Source of the DNA: Bordetella sp. BOR01
GTDB taxonomy: Bacteria; Pseudomonadota; Gammaproteobacteria; Burkholderiales; Burkholderiaceae_B
NCBI RefSeq assembly: GCF_019218885.1
Contig: NZ_JAHUWT010000003.1
Location: 1,364,001 to 1,428,000 of the forward strand
Direction of reading: 5' to 3'
Length of the DNA: 64,000 bases
The notes under the pieces were generated by a model. That model was not told the DNA's origin. It did not search any database and saw only the letters and a list, made by a program, of their open reading frames with translations. Below are positions 35,604-45,294 of this stretch, piece by piece. The stretch's first letter is position 1; each line of letters begins with the position of its first letter. A program made the translations under genes and the position numbers.

Positions 35604-36977
35604 ATGCCCCTGCTTTCCCCTGCTTCAGGTCTTTCTGATTCTCCGCCGCCCCGGCCGGCGCTGTCAGCCGTGCTGCTGGCCGCCGCCGGCGCCGTGCAGG
35701 CGGTGGAAGACGGCCGTTCACTGACCGACGCCCTGGCCGGCGTGCCCCAGGCGCTGCGCCCCGCCGCGCAGGCAGTGTCGTTCCATGCCATGCGCCGGTT
35801 GGGCTGGGCCGGCGCCATCGCGCGCAGCCTGGTGCAGCGTTCGCCGGGGGCCTTGTTCGACGCGCTGCTGCAAGTGTCTTTGTCCTTGCTGTGGATGCCG
35901 CAGGACGAAGACGGCCTCGCCGAAGAGGCCCCCGCCGTGCCCGGCATGCCGGTCTATGCACCGCACACGGTGGTGAACCAGGCCGTGGCGGCCGCCGCCG
36001 GCCAGCGCGGCCTGGCGGCCTACAAGGGCCTGCTCAATGCCAGCCTGCGCCGCTTCTTGCGCGAACGCGCGACGCTCGAGGCCGCCGTGGCCGGCCAGCC
36101 CGAGGTGCGCTGGAACCACCCGGGCTGGTGGGTCGACCAGCTGAGCGCCGCCTACCCCGACCAATGGCAGGCCATCCTGGCCGCGGCCAATGTGCCGGCA
36201 CCGCTGATCCTGCGCGTGAACCCGCGGCGCGCCACGCGCGACCAGGTGCGCCAGGCCTTGCAGGCCGCCGGCATCGCGGCCGAGCCGGTGGGCGAGGCCG
36301 GGCTGGTGCTGGCCCAGGCCCGGCCGGTGACGCAACTGCCCGGTTTTGCCGAGGGCTGGTGGTCGGTGCAGGACGCGGCCGCGCAACTGGCGGCCCCGCT
36401 GCTGGCGCCGCGCGACGGCCAGCGCGTGCTGGATGCCTGCGCCGCGCCAGGCGGCAAGACCGCCCATCTGCTGGAACTGGCCGACCTGGACCTGCTGGCC
36501 CTGGACGCCGACGCCGCGCGCCTGCAGCGGGTGGGCCAGAACCTTGACCGCCTGGGGTTGAGCTCGGGTCGCGTGACGCTGGCGGCCGCCGACGCGGCCG
36601 ACCTGGATGCCTGGTGGGATGGCCGGCCGTTCGATGCCGTGCTGGCCGATGTGCCCTGCACGGCGTCGGGCATTGTGCGCCGCCATCCTGACATCCGCTG
36701 GCTGCGCCGCGCGCCCGATGTGGCCCGCACGGCCGCGCTGCAGGCCCGCATCGTGGATGCGCTGTGGCGCACCGTGGCCCCGGGGGGGCGGCTGCTGTAT
36801 GTGACGTGTTCGGTGTTTCCGGCCGAAGGTGTGCGGCAGGCCGAGGCCTTTGCGCGCCGCCATGCCGACGCCAGGCGCCTGGATGCCCCCGGCCAATTGT
36901 TGCCTGTTGCTATTGGCGCAACACCCCGGGCCCAGCATGACGGCTTTTTCTATGCGCTGTTTGCCAAGCAGTCATGA
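35604..36977 (+). CDS. rsmB: 16S rRNA m5C967 methyltransferase RsmB
   Basis: This 457-residue enzyme has an N-terminal NusB-like domain (about residues 20-170) and a C-terminal Rossmann methyltransferase domain. Visible are the SAM-binding motif DACAAPGGKTAHLLEL near residue 280, ADVPCTASGIVRRHPDI near 349 and the catalytic-Cys segment VTCSVFPAEGV near 400, each with the two RsmB cysteines. It heads a conserved gene order with the DUF4390 and NtrY-like genes. Confidence 0.93.
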   Translation: MPLLSPASGLSDSPPPRPALSAVLLAAAGAVQAVEDGRSLTDALAGVPQALRPAAQAVSFHAMRRLGWAGAIARSLVQRSPGALFDALLQVSLSLLWMPQDEDGLAEEAPAVPGMPVYAPHTVVNQAVAAAAGQRGLAAYKGLLNASLRRFLRERATLEAAVAGQPEVRWNHPGWWVDQLSAAYPDQWQAILAAANVPAPLILRVNPRRATRDQVRQALQAAGIAAEPVGEAGLVLAQARPVTQLPGFAEGWWSVQDAAAQLAAPLLAPRDGQRVLDACAAPGGKTAHLLELADLDLLALDADAARLQRVGQNLDRLGLSSGRVTLAAADAADLDAWWDGRPFDAVLADVPCTASGIVRRHPDIRWLRRAPDVARTAALQARIVDALWRTVAPGGRLLYVTCSVFPAEGVRQAEAFARRHADARRLDAPGQLLPVAIGATPRAQHDGFFYALFAKQS

Positions 36978-37021
36978 ATCGCCAAGAATAGCTGAATACC
37001 CCTGTCGAGTTACCAATATCG

Positions 37022-37603
37022 ATGATTTCCCGCCTATGTTGTGCGCTACTGCTGGCATTCCTGCTGCTTCCCCTGGGGGCGGGCGGGCAGGCCTATGCTG
37101 ATGAACCGCGCGTGACGCGTATCGAACCCCTCATCCGCGACGGCAAGCTGGAAATCAACGCCGAAGTCGATTTCCAGCTCAATGAGCAATTGCGCGACGC
37201 GGCCGAACGCGGGCTGCCCCTGTATTTCACGGCCGATGTCGTCATCAGCCGGTCGCGCTGGTGGTGGTTCGACGATACCGTGGTCGACGCCACCCTGACC
37301 TGGCGCGTGGTCTACAACGCCCTGACGCGCCAATGGCGGGCCGGCGCGGGCCAGTTGAGCCTGCCGGTAGCCTCGCTGGACCAGGCCATGGACATGGTGC
37401 GCCACATCCGGGGCTGGCAATTGGTCGATGTTTCCGAGCTCGATTACGACGTGTCCTATAGCGGGCAAATGCGCCTGCGCCTGGACACCTCGCAATTGGC
37501 GCGGCCATTCCAGGTCAACGCGCTCAACAGCAGCTCGTGGTCGCTGGCCACTCCGTGGACCGACTTCTCGTTCTCGCTGGCCGAGCCCCAGGATCCCTCA
37601 TGA
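37022..37603 (+). CDS. DUF4390 family exported protein
   Basis: This 193-residue protein has a signal peptide (SRLCCALLLAFLLLPLGAGGQAYA) and then a beta-rich domain. The segments LEINAEVDFQLNEQLRDAAERGLPLYFTADVVI and SRWWWFDDTVVDATLTWRVVYNALTRQW match DUF4390. It sits between rsmB and the NtrY-like kinase gene and overlaps the latter by 4 bp (ATGA), a conserved arrangement in beta-proteobacteria. Its role is unknown; periplasmic location next to a sensor kinase may be functional. Confidence 0.85.
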   Translation: MISRLCCALLLAFLLLPLGAGGQAYADEPRVTRIEPLIRDGKLEINAEVDFQLNEQLRDAAERGLPLYFTADVVISRSRWWWFDDTVVDATLTWRVVYNALTRQWRAGAGQLSLPVASLDQAMDMVRHIRGWQLVDVSELDYDVSYSGQMRLRLDTSQLARPFQVNALNSSSWSLATPWTDFSFSLAEPQDPS

Positions 37604-39921
37604 GGATGTTGCTGCGCGTTGCGCTGATCATCGGGGCGATCAGCGGACTGGCCCTGCTGGGCCTGCTGGCCTGGTCCACCGGCAATGCCTCGCGCTTCGC
37701 CCGTTACTACGACACCCTGCTGATCCTGAACGGCGTTTTCGCGCTGGCGCTGTTCATCTGGGTGGCGGCGCTGACCACGCGGCTGCTGCGGCAGATACGG
37801 CGCCGCCAGTTCGGCGCGCGCCTGACAGCCCGCTTTGCGCTGGCCTTCGCCCTGATCGGCGTGGTGCCGGGGGCGCTGATCTACACCGTGTCGGTGCAGT
37901 TCATGTCGCGCTCGATCGAGTCCTGGTTCAACGTGCGGGTCGACAGCGCGCTCGAATCGGGCCTGAACCTGGGGCGCGCGGCGCTCGATTCGCTGTTGGC
38001 CGACATGGATGCCAAGGCGCGCGCCATGGCGGCCGAATTGAACAACACGGCCGACCGCGATATTCCGCTGGCCCTGACCCGGCTGCGCGAATCCAGCGGG
38101 GTGCGCGATGTCATGGTCTTTACGGGTAGCGGCCGCCTGGTGGCGTTTTCCACCGACCAGTACGGCCAGTTGCTGCCCGAGATCCCGCCCGCCACGGTGC
38201 TGAACCAGTTGCGCCTGGGGCGCGGCTATTCGGCTGCCGAGGCCGATGACATCGACGTGGCCGGCGGCAAAGACCGGCTGTTGCTGCGCGTGGTGATCCC
38301 GCTGAGCGCGCCCGCGCGGTTCGAAAGCCTGACCGCGCTGCCGTCCGAGCCGCGCTGGCTGCAATTGTTGCAGCCCGTGCCCGAGCAGATTGCCGACAAC
38401 GCCAATCGCGTGCAGCAAGGGTTCCGCGACTATCAAGAACTGGCCCTGTCGCGGCTGGGCCTGCGCAAGCTGTACGGCATCACCCTGACCCTGACGCTGT
38501 TGCTGGCGGTGTTCGCCGCCATCGCGGTGGCGCTGTCGCTGTCCAAGCGCCTGGTGCGGCCGCTGCTGCGGCTGGCCGCGGGTACCCAGGCGGTGGGCGT
38601 GGGCGATTACCGGCCGCTGCCCGAGCCGCCCGAGCGCGACGAAGTGGGCCAGCTGACCCGTTCTTTCAATGCCATGACACGCCAGCTCGATGAGGCGCGC
38701 CACATGGTCGAAAGCAACCGGCGCCAGCTCGAGCGCTCGAATGTCTACCTGGAAAGCGTGCTGTCGAACCTGTCGTCCGGGGTGCTGGTGTTCGACGAAG
38801 GGTTCCGCGTCACCACGGTCAACCAGGGGGCGCAGTCCATTTTGCAGGCCGACCTGCGTTCGGTCATCGGGCGGCCGCTGGAAACCGTGGACGGCATGCT
38901 GGAGTTCATCCAGGTCGTGCGCCAGGCCTTTGCCCAGCATGCCGCGGTGGGCTCGGAACGCCTGCATTGGCAGCAGCAATTCGAGATCACGCTGGCGCCC
39001 GCGGCCGATTCCGGCGAAGTGCAGCAACCCCTGACGCTGCTGGCCCGTGGCACGCACTTGCGCGTGGATGGCCGCGGCAACGGCTATCTGGTGGTGTTCG
39101 ACGACATTACCGAAGTCATCTCGGCCAACCGCACCGTGGCCTGGGGCGAGGTGGCACGCCGTCTGGCGCACGAAATCAAGAATCCGCTCACGCCGATCCA
39201 GCTCTCGGCCGAGCGGCTGGCCATGAAACTGGCCGATCGCCTGCAGCCGGCCGATCGGCAGATGCTCGAGCGGTCCACCAATACCATCGTCAACCAGGTG
39301 GGCTCGCTCAAGCAGATGGTGGACGATTTCCGCGAATATGCCCGCACGCCGCCGGCCGTGATGCAATCGATCGATTTCAATGCCCTGGTGGCCGACGTGC
39401 TGGCGCTTTATGGCTGGGAACCCGGCGAAAAGACGGCCGCACGCCCGGGCACGCCGGCCTTGAACCTGGATGTCGAGCTCGAGCCCGGCCTGCCCAACAT
39501 CGAAGGCGACCCCACCCAACTGCGGCAGGTCATCCACAATTTGCTATCAAATGCGCGCGATGCCATCGCCGAACAGGGCGAGCAAGGGCGCGTGCGCGTA
39601 GTGACGCAGTTGATGGGCGGCCCCGATGGCGAAGGCGAGGCGCAGCCGGCGGTGCGCTTCACCGTGGCCGACACTGGCCCTGGGTTCTCGCAAAAGGTCA
39701 TGCAGCGGGCTTTCGAGCCGTATGTCACCACAAAGGCCCACGGGACTGGGTTAGGATTGGCCATTGTGCGCAAAATCATCGAAGAGCATGGTGGCAGAAT
39801 CGATCTTGCCAACCGCAAGGAAGGCGGGGCGCGGGTCTCGATACTGCTGACCCGGCTGGCGTCCAGGGCCGTTACTATGGACGTGACCGCGCAAGAAAAG
39901 GATAATGCGGCTACGCAATAG
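37600..39921 (+). CDS. NtrY-like sensor histidine kinase
   Basis: This 773-residue membrane kinase starts at ATG 37600, overlapping the DUF4390 stop. It has several N-terminal membrane segments with a periplasmic region between about residues 110 and 290, then HAMP (SKRLVRPLLRLAAGTQAVGVGDY), a PAS-like region, the HisKA box with RRLAHEIKNPLTPIQLSAERL near residue 525, and a HATPase domain (LRQVIHNLLSNARDAI and GTGLGLAIVRKI). The partner response regulator follows 11 bp later. The NtrY family senses nitrogen or redox conditions; the signal here is not evident. Confidence 0.92.
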   Translation: MRMLLRVALIIGAISGLALLGLLAWSTGNASRFARYYDTLLILNGVFALALFIWVAALTTRLLRQIRRRQFGARLTARFALAFALIGVVPGALIYTVSVQFMSRSIESWFNVRVDSALESGLNLGRAALDSLLADMDAKARAMAAELNNTADRDIPLALTRLRESSGVRDVMVFTGSGRLVAFSTDQYGQLLPEIPPATVLNQLRLGRGYSAAEADDIDVAGGKDRLLLRVVIPLSAPARFESLTALPSEPRWLQLLQPVPEQIADNANRVQQGFRDYQELALSRLGLRKLYGITLTLTLLLAVFAAIAVALSLSKRLVRPLLRLAAGTQAVGVGDYRPLPEPPERDEVGQLTRSFNAMTRQLDEARHMVESNRRQLERSNVYLESVLSNLSSGVLVFDEGFRVTTVNQGAQSILQADLRSVIGRPLETVDGMLEFIQVVRQAFAQHAAVGSERLHWQQQFEITLAPAADSGEVQQPLTLLARGTHLRVDGRGNGYLVVFDDITEVISANRTVAWGEVARRLAHEIKNPLTPIQLSAERLAMKLADRLQPADRQMLERSTNTIVNQVGSLKQMVDDFREYARTPPAVMQSIDFNALVADVLALYGWEPGEKTAARPGTPALNLDVELEPGLPNIEGDPTQLRQVIHNLLSNARDAIAEQGEQGRVRVVTQLMGGPDGEGEAQPAVRFTVADTGPGFSQKVMQRAFEPYVTTKAHGTGLGLAIVRKIIEEHGGRIDLANRKEGGARVSILLTRLASRAVTMDVTAQEKDNAATQ

Positions 39922-39932
39922 GTGGATGGTTT

Positions 39933-40631
39933 ATGGCCAGAATTCTGGTGGTTGACGACGAAGTCGGCATTCGCGAACTTTTGTCGGAGATTCTTTACGA
40001 CGAAGGTCACACGGTCGAATTGGCTGAAAACGCGGCAGAAGCGCGCGCAGCGCGCTTGCGCATGCGCCCTGATCTGGTCCTGCTCGATATCTGGATGCCC
40101 GACACCGACGGGGTCAGCTTGTTGAAGGAATGGGGCTCGCAGGGCCTACTCGACATGCCTGTCATCATGATGAGCGGCCACGCCACCATCGACACGGCCG
40201 TCGAGGCCACGCGCATCGGCGCCATGGATTTCCTCGAAAAGCCGATCACGCTGCAGCGCCTGCTCAAGACCATTGCCGCCGGCCTGGCGCGCGGGCGCGT
40301 GTCGCATGCCACGCCAGCCGCGACGCCGCTGGCCCCGGCCGCGCTGGCGGTGGCGCTCGAAGACGAACTCGATCCCCCCACCGCGCTGGCCGCCGCACCG
40401 GCCGTGGCCGAGGCCGCTCCGCTGTCCAGCGGCAAGCTGGGCTCCATCCCCCTGGACCAGCCCCTGCGCGAGGCCCGCGACGAGTTCGAACGCATTTATT
40501 TCGAATACCACCTGGCGCGCGAGAACCACAGCATGACGCGTGTATCCGAGCGCACCGGGCTGGAACGCACCCACCTGTATCGCAAGCTCAAGCAACTGGG
40601 CATCGAATCCGCGCGCAAGCGAGGCACATGA
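39933..40631 (+). CDS. NtrX-like response regulator lacking the AAA+ domain
   Basis: This 232-residue regulator has a receiver domain (RILVVDDEVGIREL, phospho-Asp in LVLLDIWMPDTDG near residue 52, and a Lys in FLEKPITLQR) and a C-terminal Fis-type helix-turn-helix (RVSERTGLERTHLYRKLKQLGIES). The sigma-54 AAA+ domain that lies between them in classical NtrX is absent and replaced by an Ala/Pro-rich linker of about 60 residues. It therefore cannot activate sigma-54 polymerase by ATP hydrolysis. Its last codon overlaps the trkA start (ATGA). Confidence 0.9.
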   Translation: MARILVVDDEVGIRELLSEILYDEGHTVELAENAAEARAARLRMRPDLVLLDIWMPDTDGVSLLKEWGSQGLLDMPVIMMSGHATIDTAVEATRIGAMDFLEKPITLQRLLKTIAAGLARGRVSHATPAATPLAPAALAVALEDELDPPTALAAAPAVAEAAPLSSGKLGSIPLDQPLREARDEFERIYFEYHLARENHSMTRVSERTGLERTHLYRKLKQLGIESARKRGT

Positions 40632-42007
40632 AGATCCTCATCATGGGGGCCGGCCGCGTGGGTACCAGCGTGGCCGAAAACCTGGTGTCGGAACAGAACG
40701 ACATCACGGTCATCGACACCAACGTCGATCATCTGCGCTATTTGCAGGAACGTTTCGACCTGCGCGTGGTGCATGGCGATGGCACCCAGGTTGCCGTGCT
40801 GGAATCCGCCGGCGCCGCCGATGCCGACCTGTTCATTGCCTGTTCGGCCTCTGATGCGGCCAATATGGTGGGTTGCAAGATCGCGCGGCAGCTATTCAAC
40901 GTGCCGCGGCGCATCGCCCGCATCCGCATGCCCGATTTCGCCGAACATCCCGAGCTGATGGGCGAAGAAGGCTTCTGTATCGATGCGCTGATCAGTCCCG
41001 AGCGCAGCGTTACCACCTACTTGCACAGCCTCATCGAGTTCCCCGAGGCCCTGCAGGTCGTGGAATTCGCCGATGGCCGCATCAGCGTGGTCACGGTACG
41101 GGTCGGGCATGGCAGCCCCATGGCGCACCATCCCGTGGCGCAGCTGCGCGACGTATGGCCCGACGTGGCCGCCCGCGTGGTCGATGTCGTGCGCGACGGC
41201 CGGCCCTTGCAGGCCGGCCATGGCACCGTCATCGCCCCCGGCGACGAGGTCGTGCTGGTGGTCGATTCCCGCCACGCCCGCCGCGCAGTGCGGCAGTTGC
41301 GCGAGGCCGAGAAATCCGTGCATCGCGTCATGATCGCCGGCGGCGGCAACATCGGCCTGCGCCTGGCGCGCCAGTTGGCCGACGAAAGCTACAGCGTGCG
41401 CATCATCGAGCGCGACGCGAAGCGCTGCGAATACCTGGCGGCCGAACTGCCCAGCAGCGTGCTGGTGCTGCACGGCAGCGGCACCGATGAAGAACTGCTC
41501 GAACGCGAGAACATCGGCGACATGGATACCTGGCTGGCGCTGACCAGCGACGACGAAGACAACATCATGTCGTCGCTGCTGGCCAAGCGGCTGGGCGCGC
41601 GCAAGGTCATTGCCCTGATCAACCGCCAGGCCTATGGCGAACTGATGCAGGGCAGCCATATCGATATTGCCGTGTCGCCATCGCAGGCCACCATGAGCGA
41701 ACTGCTGCGCCACGTGCGCCGCGGCGACATTGCCGCCGTGCACCGGCTGCGCCAGGGCGTGGCCGAAGCCATCGAGGCCGTGGCGCATGGCGACCGCAGC
41801 AGTTCCAAGGTGGTGGGGCGCGCGGTGGGCGACATCCGGCTGCCCAAGGGGGCCAGCATCGGCGCCCTGGCTCGCGGCGATGAAATCCTGATGCCCGACG
41901 ACGACACTGTCATCCAGACCGATGACCACGTCATCGTATTCGTGCCGTCGCGCCAGATGATGCGGCGCGTCGAGAAGCTGTTCCAGGTATCGGCCTCTTT
42001 CTTCTGA
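40628..42007 (+). CDS. trkA: Trk potassium uptake regulator TrkA
   Basis: This 459-residue cytosolic protein has two RCK units. Each has a TrkA-N Rossmann domain (MGAGRVGTSVAENL at the start, AGGGNIGLRLARQL near residue 235) followed by a TrkA-C domain. It binds NAD(H)/ATP and gates the TrkH channel. The ATG at 40628 overlaps the response-regulator stop by 4 bp. trkH follows 54 bp later, completing the system. Confidence 0.95.
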   Translation: MKILIMGAGRVGTSVAENLVSEQNDITVIDTNVDHLRYLQERFDLRVVHGDGTQVAVLESAGAADADLFIACSASDAANMVGCKIARQLFNVPRRIARIRMPDFAEHPELMGEEGFCIDALISPERSVTTYLHSLIEFPEALQVVEFADGRISVVTVRVGHGSPMAHHPVAQLRDVWPDVAARVVDVVRDGRPLQAGHGTVIAPGDEVVLVVDSRHARRAVRQLREAEKSVHRVMIAGGGNIGLRLARQLADESYSVRIIERDAKRCEYLAAELPSSVLVLHGSGTDEELLERENIGDMDTWLALTSDDEDNIMSSLLAKRLGARKVIALINRQAYGELMQGSHIDIAVSPSQATMSELLRHVRRGDIAAVHRLRQGVAEAIEAVAHGDRSSSKVVGRAVGDIRLPKGASIGALARGDEILMPDDDTVIQTDDHVIVFVPSRQMMRRVEKLFQVSASFF

Positions 42008-42061
42008 CTTGCGGACGGATCCATTGATGCGCCAACCGGCCACGCACGCTAGGCGGATCGC

Positions 42062-43531
42062 ATGAGGCGGCTACTGGCAACCTTCTACGTGGCCGGCCTG
42101 ACCATGGTCGTGTTCGCGCTGACCATGCTGCTGCCGCTGCTGGTGGCCTATGTGGGCGACGACGCCGGCTTCACCGCCTTTCTCGATGGCTTCCTGCTGG
42201 CCCTGGGCGGCGGCGGTGCCGTCTGGCTGGCCACGCGGCGCGGGCGCTGCGAACTGCATGCCCGCGACGGCTTCCTGCTGGTGTCGGTGGTATGGACCTG
42301 CCTGCCGTTGCTGGCGGCCATTCCGTTCCTGATCTATTTCGACCGGGCCGGGCTGCCGCTGTCCTTCACCGACGCCTATTTCGAGGCCATGTCGGGGCTG
42401 ACCACCACCGGTGCCACCGTACTGACCAATCTGGATCAACTGCCCGCGTCCATCAATTTGTGGCGCGCCACCCTGGTCTGGATCGGCGGCCTGGGCATCC
42501 TGGTGCTGGCGGTGGCGATCTTGCCGCTGCTGGGCGTGGGCGGCCACCAGGTGGTGCGGGCCGAGACACCCGGCCCCATGAAAGACGAGCGCCTGACGCC
42601 ACGCATCGCCAGCACGGCCAAGGCCTTGTACGCGGTGTATTTCGGCCTGTCGCTGCTGTGCCTGGTGGCCTACCGGGGGGTGGGGCTGACGTGGTTCGAT
42701 GCCTGGTGCCATACCGCCACCACCATGGGCCTGGGCGGTTTTTCCACGCGCGACGAAGGCTTTGTCTATTTCGATTCGGTGTCTGTCGAAGTCGTGGCCA
42801 TGGTCTTCATGACCCTGGCCGGGATCAATTTCGCCACCCATTTCAGCGCCCTGCGGCAAGGGCGCCTGCGCGCCTACCTGGTGTGCCCGCAAACCGTGCC
42901 GTATCTTGTGATCATGCTGGGCGCGGGGCTGGCGATCTCGGGCTACCTGTATGTTCGCGGCGTTTATACCGAGCCGCTGCAGGCCTTGCGCTACGGCATG
43001 TTCAACACGATTTCGGTGGCCACCACCACGGGTTTTGCCAACGTCGACTACGCCGCCTGGCCGCTGGTGGCGCCGCTGACCATGCTGTTGCTGTCGGGCT
43101 TCGTGACATCGGCGGGCTCCACCGGCGGCGGCATCAAGATGGTGCGTGCGGTGCTGCTGGTCAAGCAGGCCCGCAACGAACTCGTCACCATGCTGCACCC
43201 GCATGCCGTCAGCCCCATACGCATGGGCGGCCGCCTGGTCGACCAGCGCGTCATGGCATCGGTGCTGGCTTTCATGCTGGTGTATGGTTTGTCGATCGGC
43301 GTGTTGACCAGCCTGATGCTGGTGTCGGGCCTGGAACCCATCACGGCGTTCTCGGCGGTGCTTGCCAGTGTCAACAACACCGGCCCGGGCCTGGGGCCGG
43401 TGGGGCCGATGGGCACTTTCCAGGTGCTGACCGATTTCCAGACCTGGGTGTGCACGTTCGCGATGCTGATCGGCCGGCTGGAATTGCTGACCGTCGTGGT
43501 GTTGTTCATGCCTATGTTCTGGCGCAAATAG
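42062..43531 (+). CDS. trkH: Trk potassium uptake channel TrkH
   Basis: This 489-residue membrane protein has roughly ten or more hydrophobic spans and the four selectivity-filter-like segments of the Trk/Ktr family, for example SGLTTTGATVLTN near residue 120, ATTMGLGGFSTRD near 220, VATTTGFANVDY near 320, and SVNNTGPGLGPVG near 435. It is the K+ channel partner of TrkA. It ends the conserved rsmB-to-trkH block; the picolinate cluster begins immediately downstream. Confidence 0.95.
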   Translation: MRRLLATFYVAGLTMVVFALTMLLPLLVAYVGDDAGFTAFLDGFLLALGGGGAVWLATRRGRCELHARDGFLLVSVVWTCLPLLAAIPFLIYFDRAGLPLSFTDAYFEAMSGLTTTGATVLTNLDQLPASINLWRATLVWIGGLGILVLAVAILPLLGVGGHQVVRAETPGPMKDERLTPRIASTAKALYAVYFGLSLLCLVAYRGVGLTWFDAWCHTATTMGLGGFSTRDEGFVYFDSVSVEVVAMVFMTLAGINFATHFSALRQGRLRAYLVCPQTVPYLVIMLGAGLAISGYLYVRGVYTEPLQALRYGMFNTISVATTTGFANVDYAAWPLVAPLTMLLLSGFVTSAGSTGGGIKMVRAVLLVKQARNELVTMLHPHAVSPIRMGGRLVDQRVMASVLAFMLVYGLSIGVLTSLMLVSGLEPITAFSAVLASVNNTGPGLGPVGPMGTFQVLTDFQTWVCTFAMLIGRLELLTVVVLFMPMFWRK

Positions 43532-43566
43532 CGGGTCCTGGCCTTGTCATGGTGGTGGTGTAATAT

Positions 43567-43578
43567 TCAGTGTACTAA
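43567..43578. promoter_or_regulatory. PicR-type operator at picR promoter
   Basis: TCAGTGTACTAA fits the TCAG-N4-CTNN pattern that I recall for Alcaligenes faecalis PicR. It lies 13 bp upstream of the MarR gene start, so it probably mediates autorepression. Confidence 0.7.
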
Positions 43579-43590
43579 CAATATAAGGCG

Positions 43591-44133
43591 ATGTTTCCCA
43601 TGCCGGAACGAGACAACCACCAGGCCAGAAAGGCGCGCGGGACGACCCGGATTGCCGACAATACGGTGTTCGACCCGGCCAAGCAGGTATTGTGGTCGCG
43701 CCCTGGCTACCTGGTGCGCCGCCTGAACCAGATCCACTACGCGCTGTTCTACGAAGAGTGCAAGACGCAGAACGTCACGCCCGTGCAATACGGGGTGCTG
43801 ACCGCCTTGTCGCTCAGCCCGTGGCTGGACCAGACCGCCATCGGCATGGAACTGGGCCTGGACCGCACCACCACGGCCGATGTGATCAAGCGGCTGCAGG
43901 AGCGCGGCTTGGTCGAGCGGCGCGTCAATCCCAACGACAAGCGCTCGCGGCAGGCGGTGATCACCCAGGAAGGGTTGCGCATCATGGGGTTGCTGCAAGG
44001 GGGCATGGCGCGCGCCCAGCAGCGCCTGCTCGAGCCGCTGACGCCGCGCAACCAGGAAATCTTCATGAAGCTGCTCTCGACCCTGGTCGACGCCAATAAC
44101 CAGTACAGCCGCACGGCGCTCAAGTCGTTCTAG
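43591..44133 (+). CDS. picR: MarR-family repressor, PicR-like
   Basis: This 180-residue winged-helix protein has MarR features: NVTPVQYGVLTALSLSPWLDQTAIGMELGLDRTTTADVIKRLQERGLVERRVNPNDKRSRQAV near residues 60-125, containing the recognition helix (DRTTTADVIKRL) and the wing (NPNDKRSRQ). An ATG three codons downstream is also possible. The TCAG-N4-CTGA-type sites in this window (one here and seven more in the promoter regions of the pyridine genes) make it the likely repressor of the cluster. In Alcaligenes faecalis PicR, 6-hydroxypicolinate is, from memory, the inducer. A NicR/BpsR-type nicotinate regulator is the main alternative. Confidence 0.8.
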   Translation: MFPMPERDNHQARKARGTTRIADNTVFDPAKQVLWSRPGYLVRRLNQIHYALFYEECKTQNVTPVQYGVLTALSLSPWLDQTAIGMELGLDRTTTADVIKRLQERGLVERRVNPNDKRSRQAVITQEGLRIMGLLQGGMARAQQRLLEPLTPRNQEIFMKLLSTLVDANNQYSRTALKSF

Positions 44134-44160
44134 TTCCAGGCGGCGGGCCAGGCTCGATAC

Positions 44161-45282
44161 CTAGGCCACGCGGTAGGGTTCCAGTGCCGCCAGGTCTGGC
44201 TCGATGCCGATGCCAGGGGTATCGGGCAGCCGCAGCCAGCCATTTTCCAGCTTGCCCAGCGGGCAGACCCGCTCGCGCAGCGGATTGGGGTTGGCGTCCA
44301 CTTCGACCAGGCCCGCCGGGCCCAGCGCCGCGCGCAGTTGCATGGATGCGGCCAGTCCGATGCCGCCGCCCAGCCAGTGCGGGCAGAACACCAGCCCCGC
44401 CTGTTCGGCATGACGGGCCACCGCCAGGCAGCCCGTAATCCCGCCCCACTTGGCGACATCGGGTTGCAGGAAGCGCAGATGCCCATTGTTGGCGGCCGCT
44501 TCGAAGTCCGCCTGCCCGCGGATGTTCTCGCCCGCCGCCAGAGCTATCGGGGTGCTGTCGGCCAGCTTGCGCCATACATCCAGGGGTTCGTCGGCCGCCA
44601 GCGGTTCTTCGATCCAGTAGGGGTCATAGCGTTCCAGCGCGGCAATGCGCTGGGCGGCGGTGTCGGCTTCCCAGGCCTGGTTGGCGTCGACCATGATCTG
44701 CGCCTGCGGGCCCAGCGCGTCGCGCATGGCCTGGAAGTCGGCAATGTCTTTATCGGGCTGGAAGCCCACCTTGAACTTGAATGCGGTATAGCCCTGCGCC
44801 TGCCGGGCCAGCGCGGTGCCGGCGACGTTCTCGGGCCCCAGCCCGCTGGCGTACAGGCGCACGCGGCCATCGGCTTGCGGCGTATCGGCCAGCAGGCGCC
44901 ACAGCGGCAGGCCGGCGCGCCGGGCCTGCATGTCCCACAGCGCCTGGTCGATGGCGGCAATGGCCTGCGCCAACGGCCCGGGTTCGCCGGCCTGCAGGGC
45001 CATGCGGCGCAGGCGCTGCGTCAACTGGTTCCAGGTGGCGGCGGGCTGGTCGCTGGGCGTGCCTTCGACCAGCGGCGCGATGATCTCGCGCACGATGCGG
45101 GCGCGATGCTCGGCGCCCACGGTGGGAAAGTTGCAGAACACCTCGCCCCAGCCCCAGGCGCCGTCGCGGGCACTGATGCGCAGGAACACGGCGGGGCGGT
45201 TGGTCATGCTGCCCACGGCCGCGGCAACGGGCTGGTCTATGGGCGCGCGGTACACCCAGCATTCGACTTTCTGTACGGTCAT
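44161..45282 (-). CDS. enolase-superfamily enzyme (mandelate racemase / muconate lactonizing family)
   Basis: This 373-residue enzyme has the capping N-terminal domain and a TIM barrel with the family residues: FKFKVGF (a KxK motif near residue 164), metal ligands in MVDANQAW, WIEEPLAADE and ALAAGENI, and later DVAKWGGITG and CPHWLGGG. The family abstracts the alpha-proton of a carboxylate to racemise, dehydrate or lactonise it. The substrate is not evident. It is transcribed together with the Bug receptor gene (12-bp gap) and lies convergent with picR. Confidence 0.85.
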   Translation of the reverse strand: MTVQKVECWVYRAPIDQPVAAAVGSMTNRPAVFLRISARDGAWGWGEVFCNFPTVGAEHRARIVREIIAPLVEGTPSDQPAATWNQLTQRLRRMALQAGEPGPLAQAIAAIDQALWDMQARRAGLPLWRLLADTPQADGRVRLYASGLGPENVAGTALARQAQGYTAFKFKVGFQPDKDIADFQAMRDALGPQAQIMVDANQAWEADTAAQRIAALERYDPYWIEEPLAADEPLDVWRKLADSTPIALAAGENIRGQADFEAAANNGHLRFLQPDVAKWGGITGCLAVARHAEQAGLVFCPHWLGGGIGLAASMQLRAALGPAGLVEVDANPNPLRERVCPLGKLENGWLRLPDTPGIGIEPDLAALEPYRVA

Positions 45283-45294
45283 GGGGTGCGCCGC

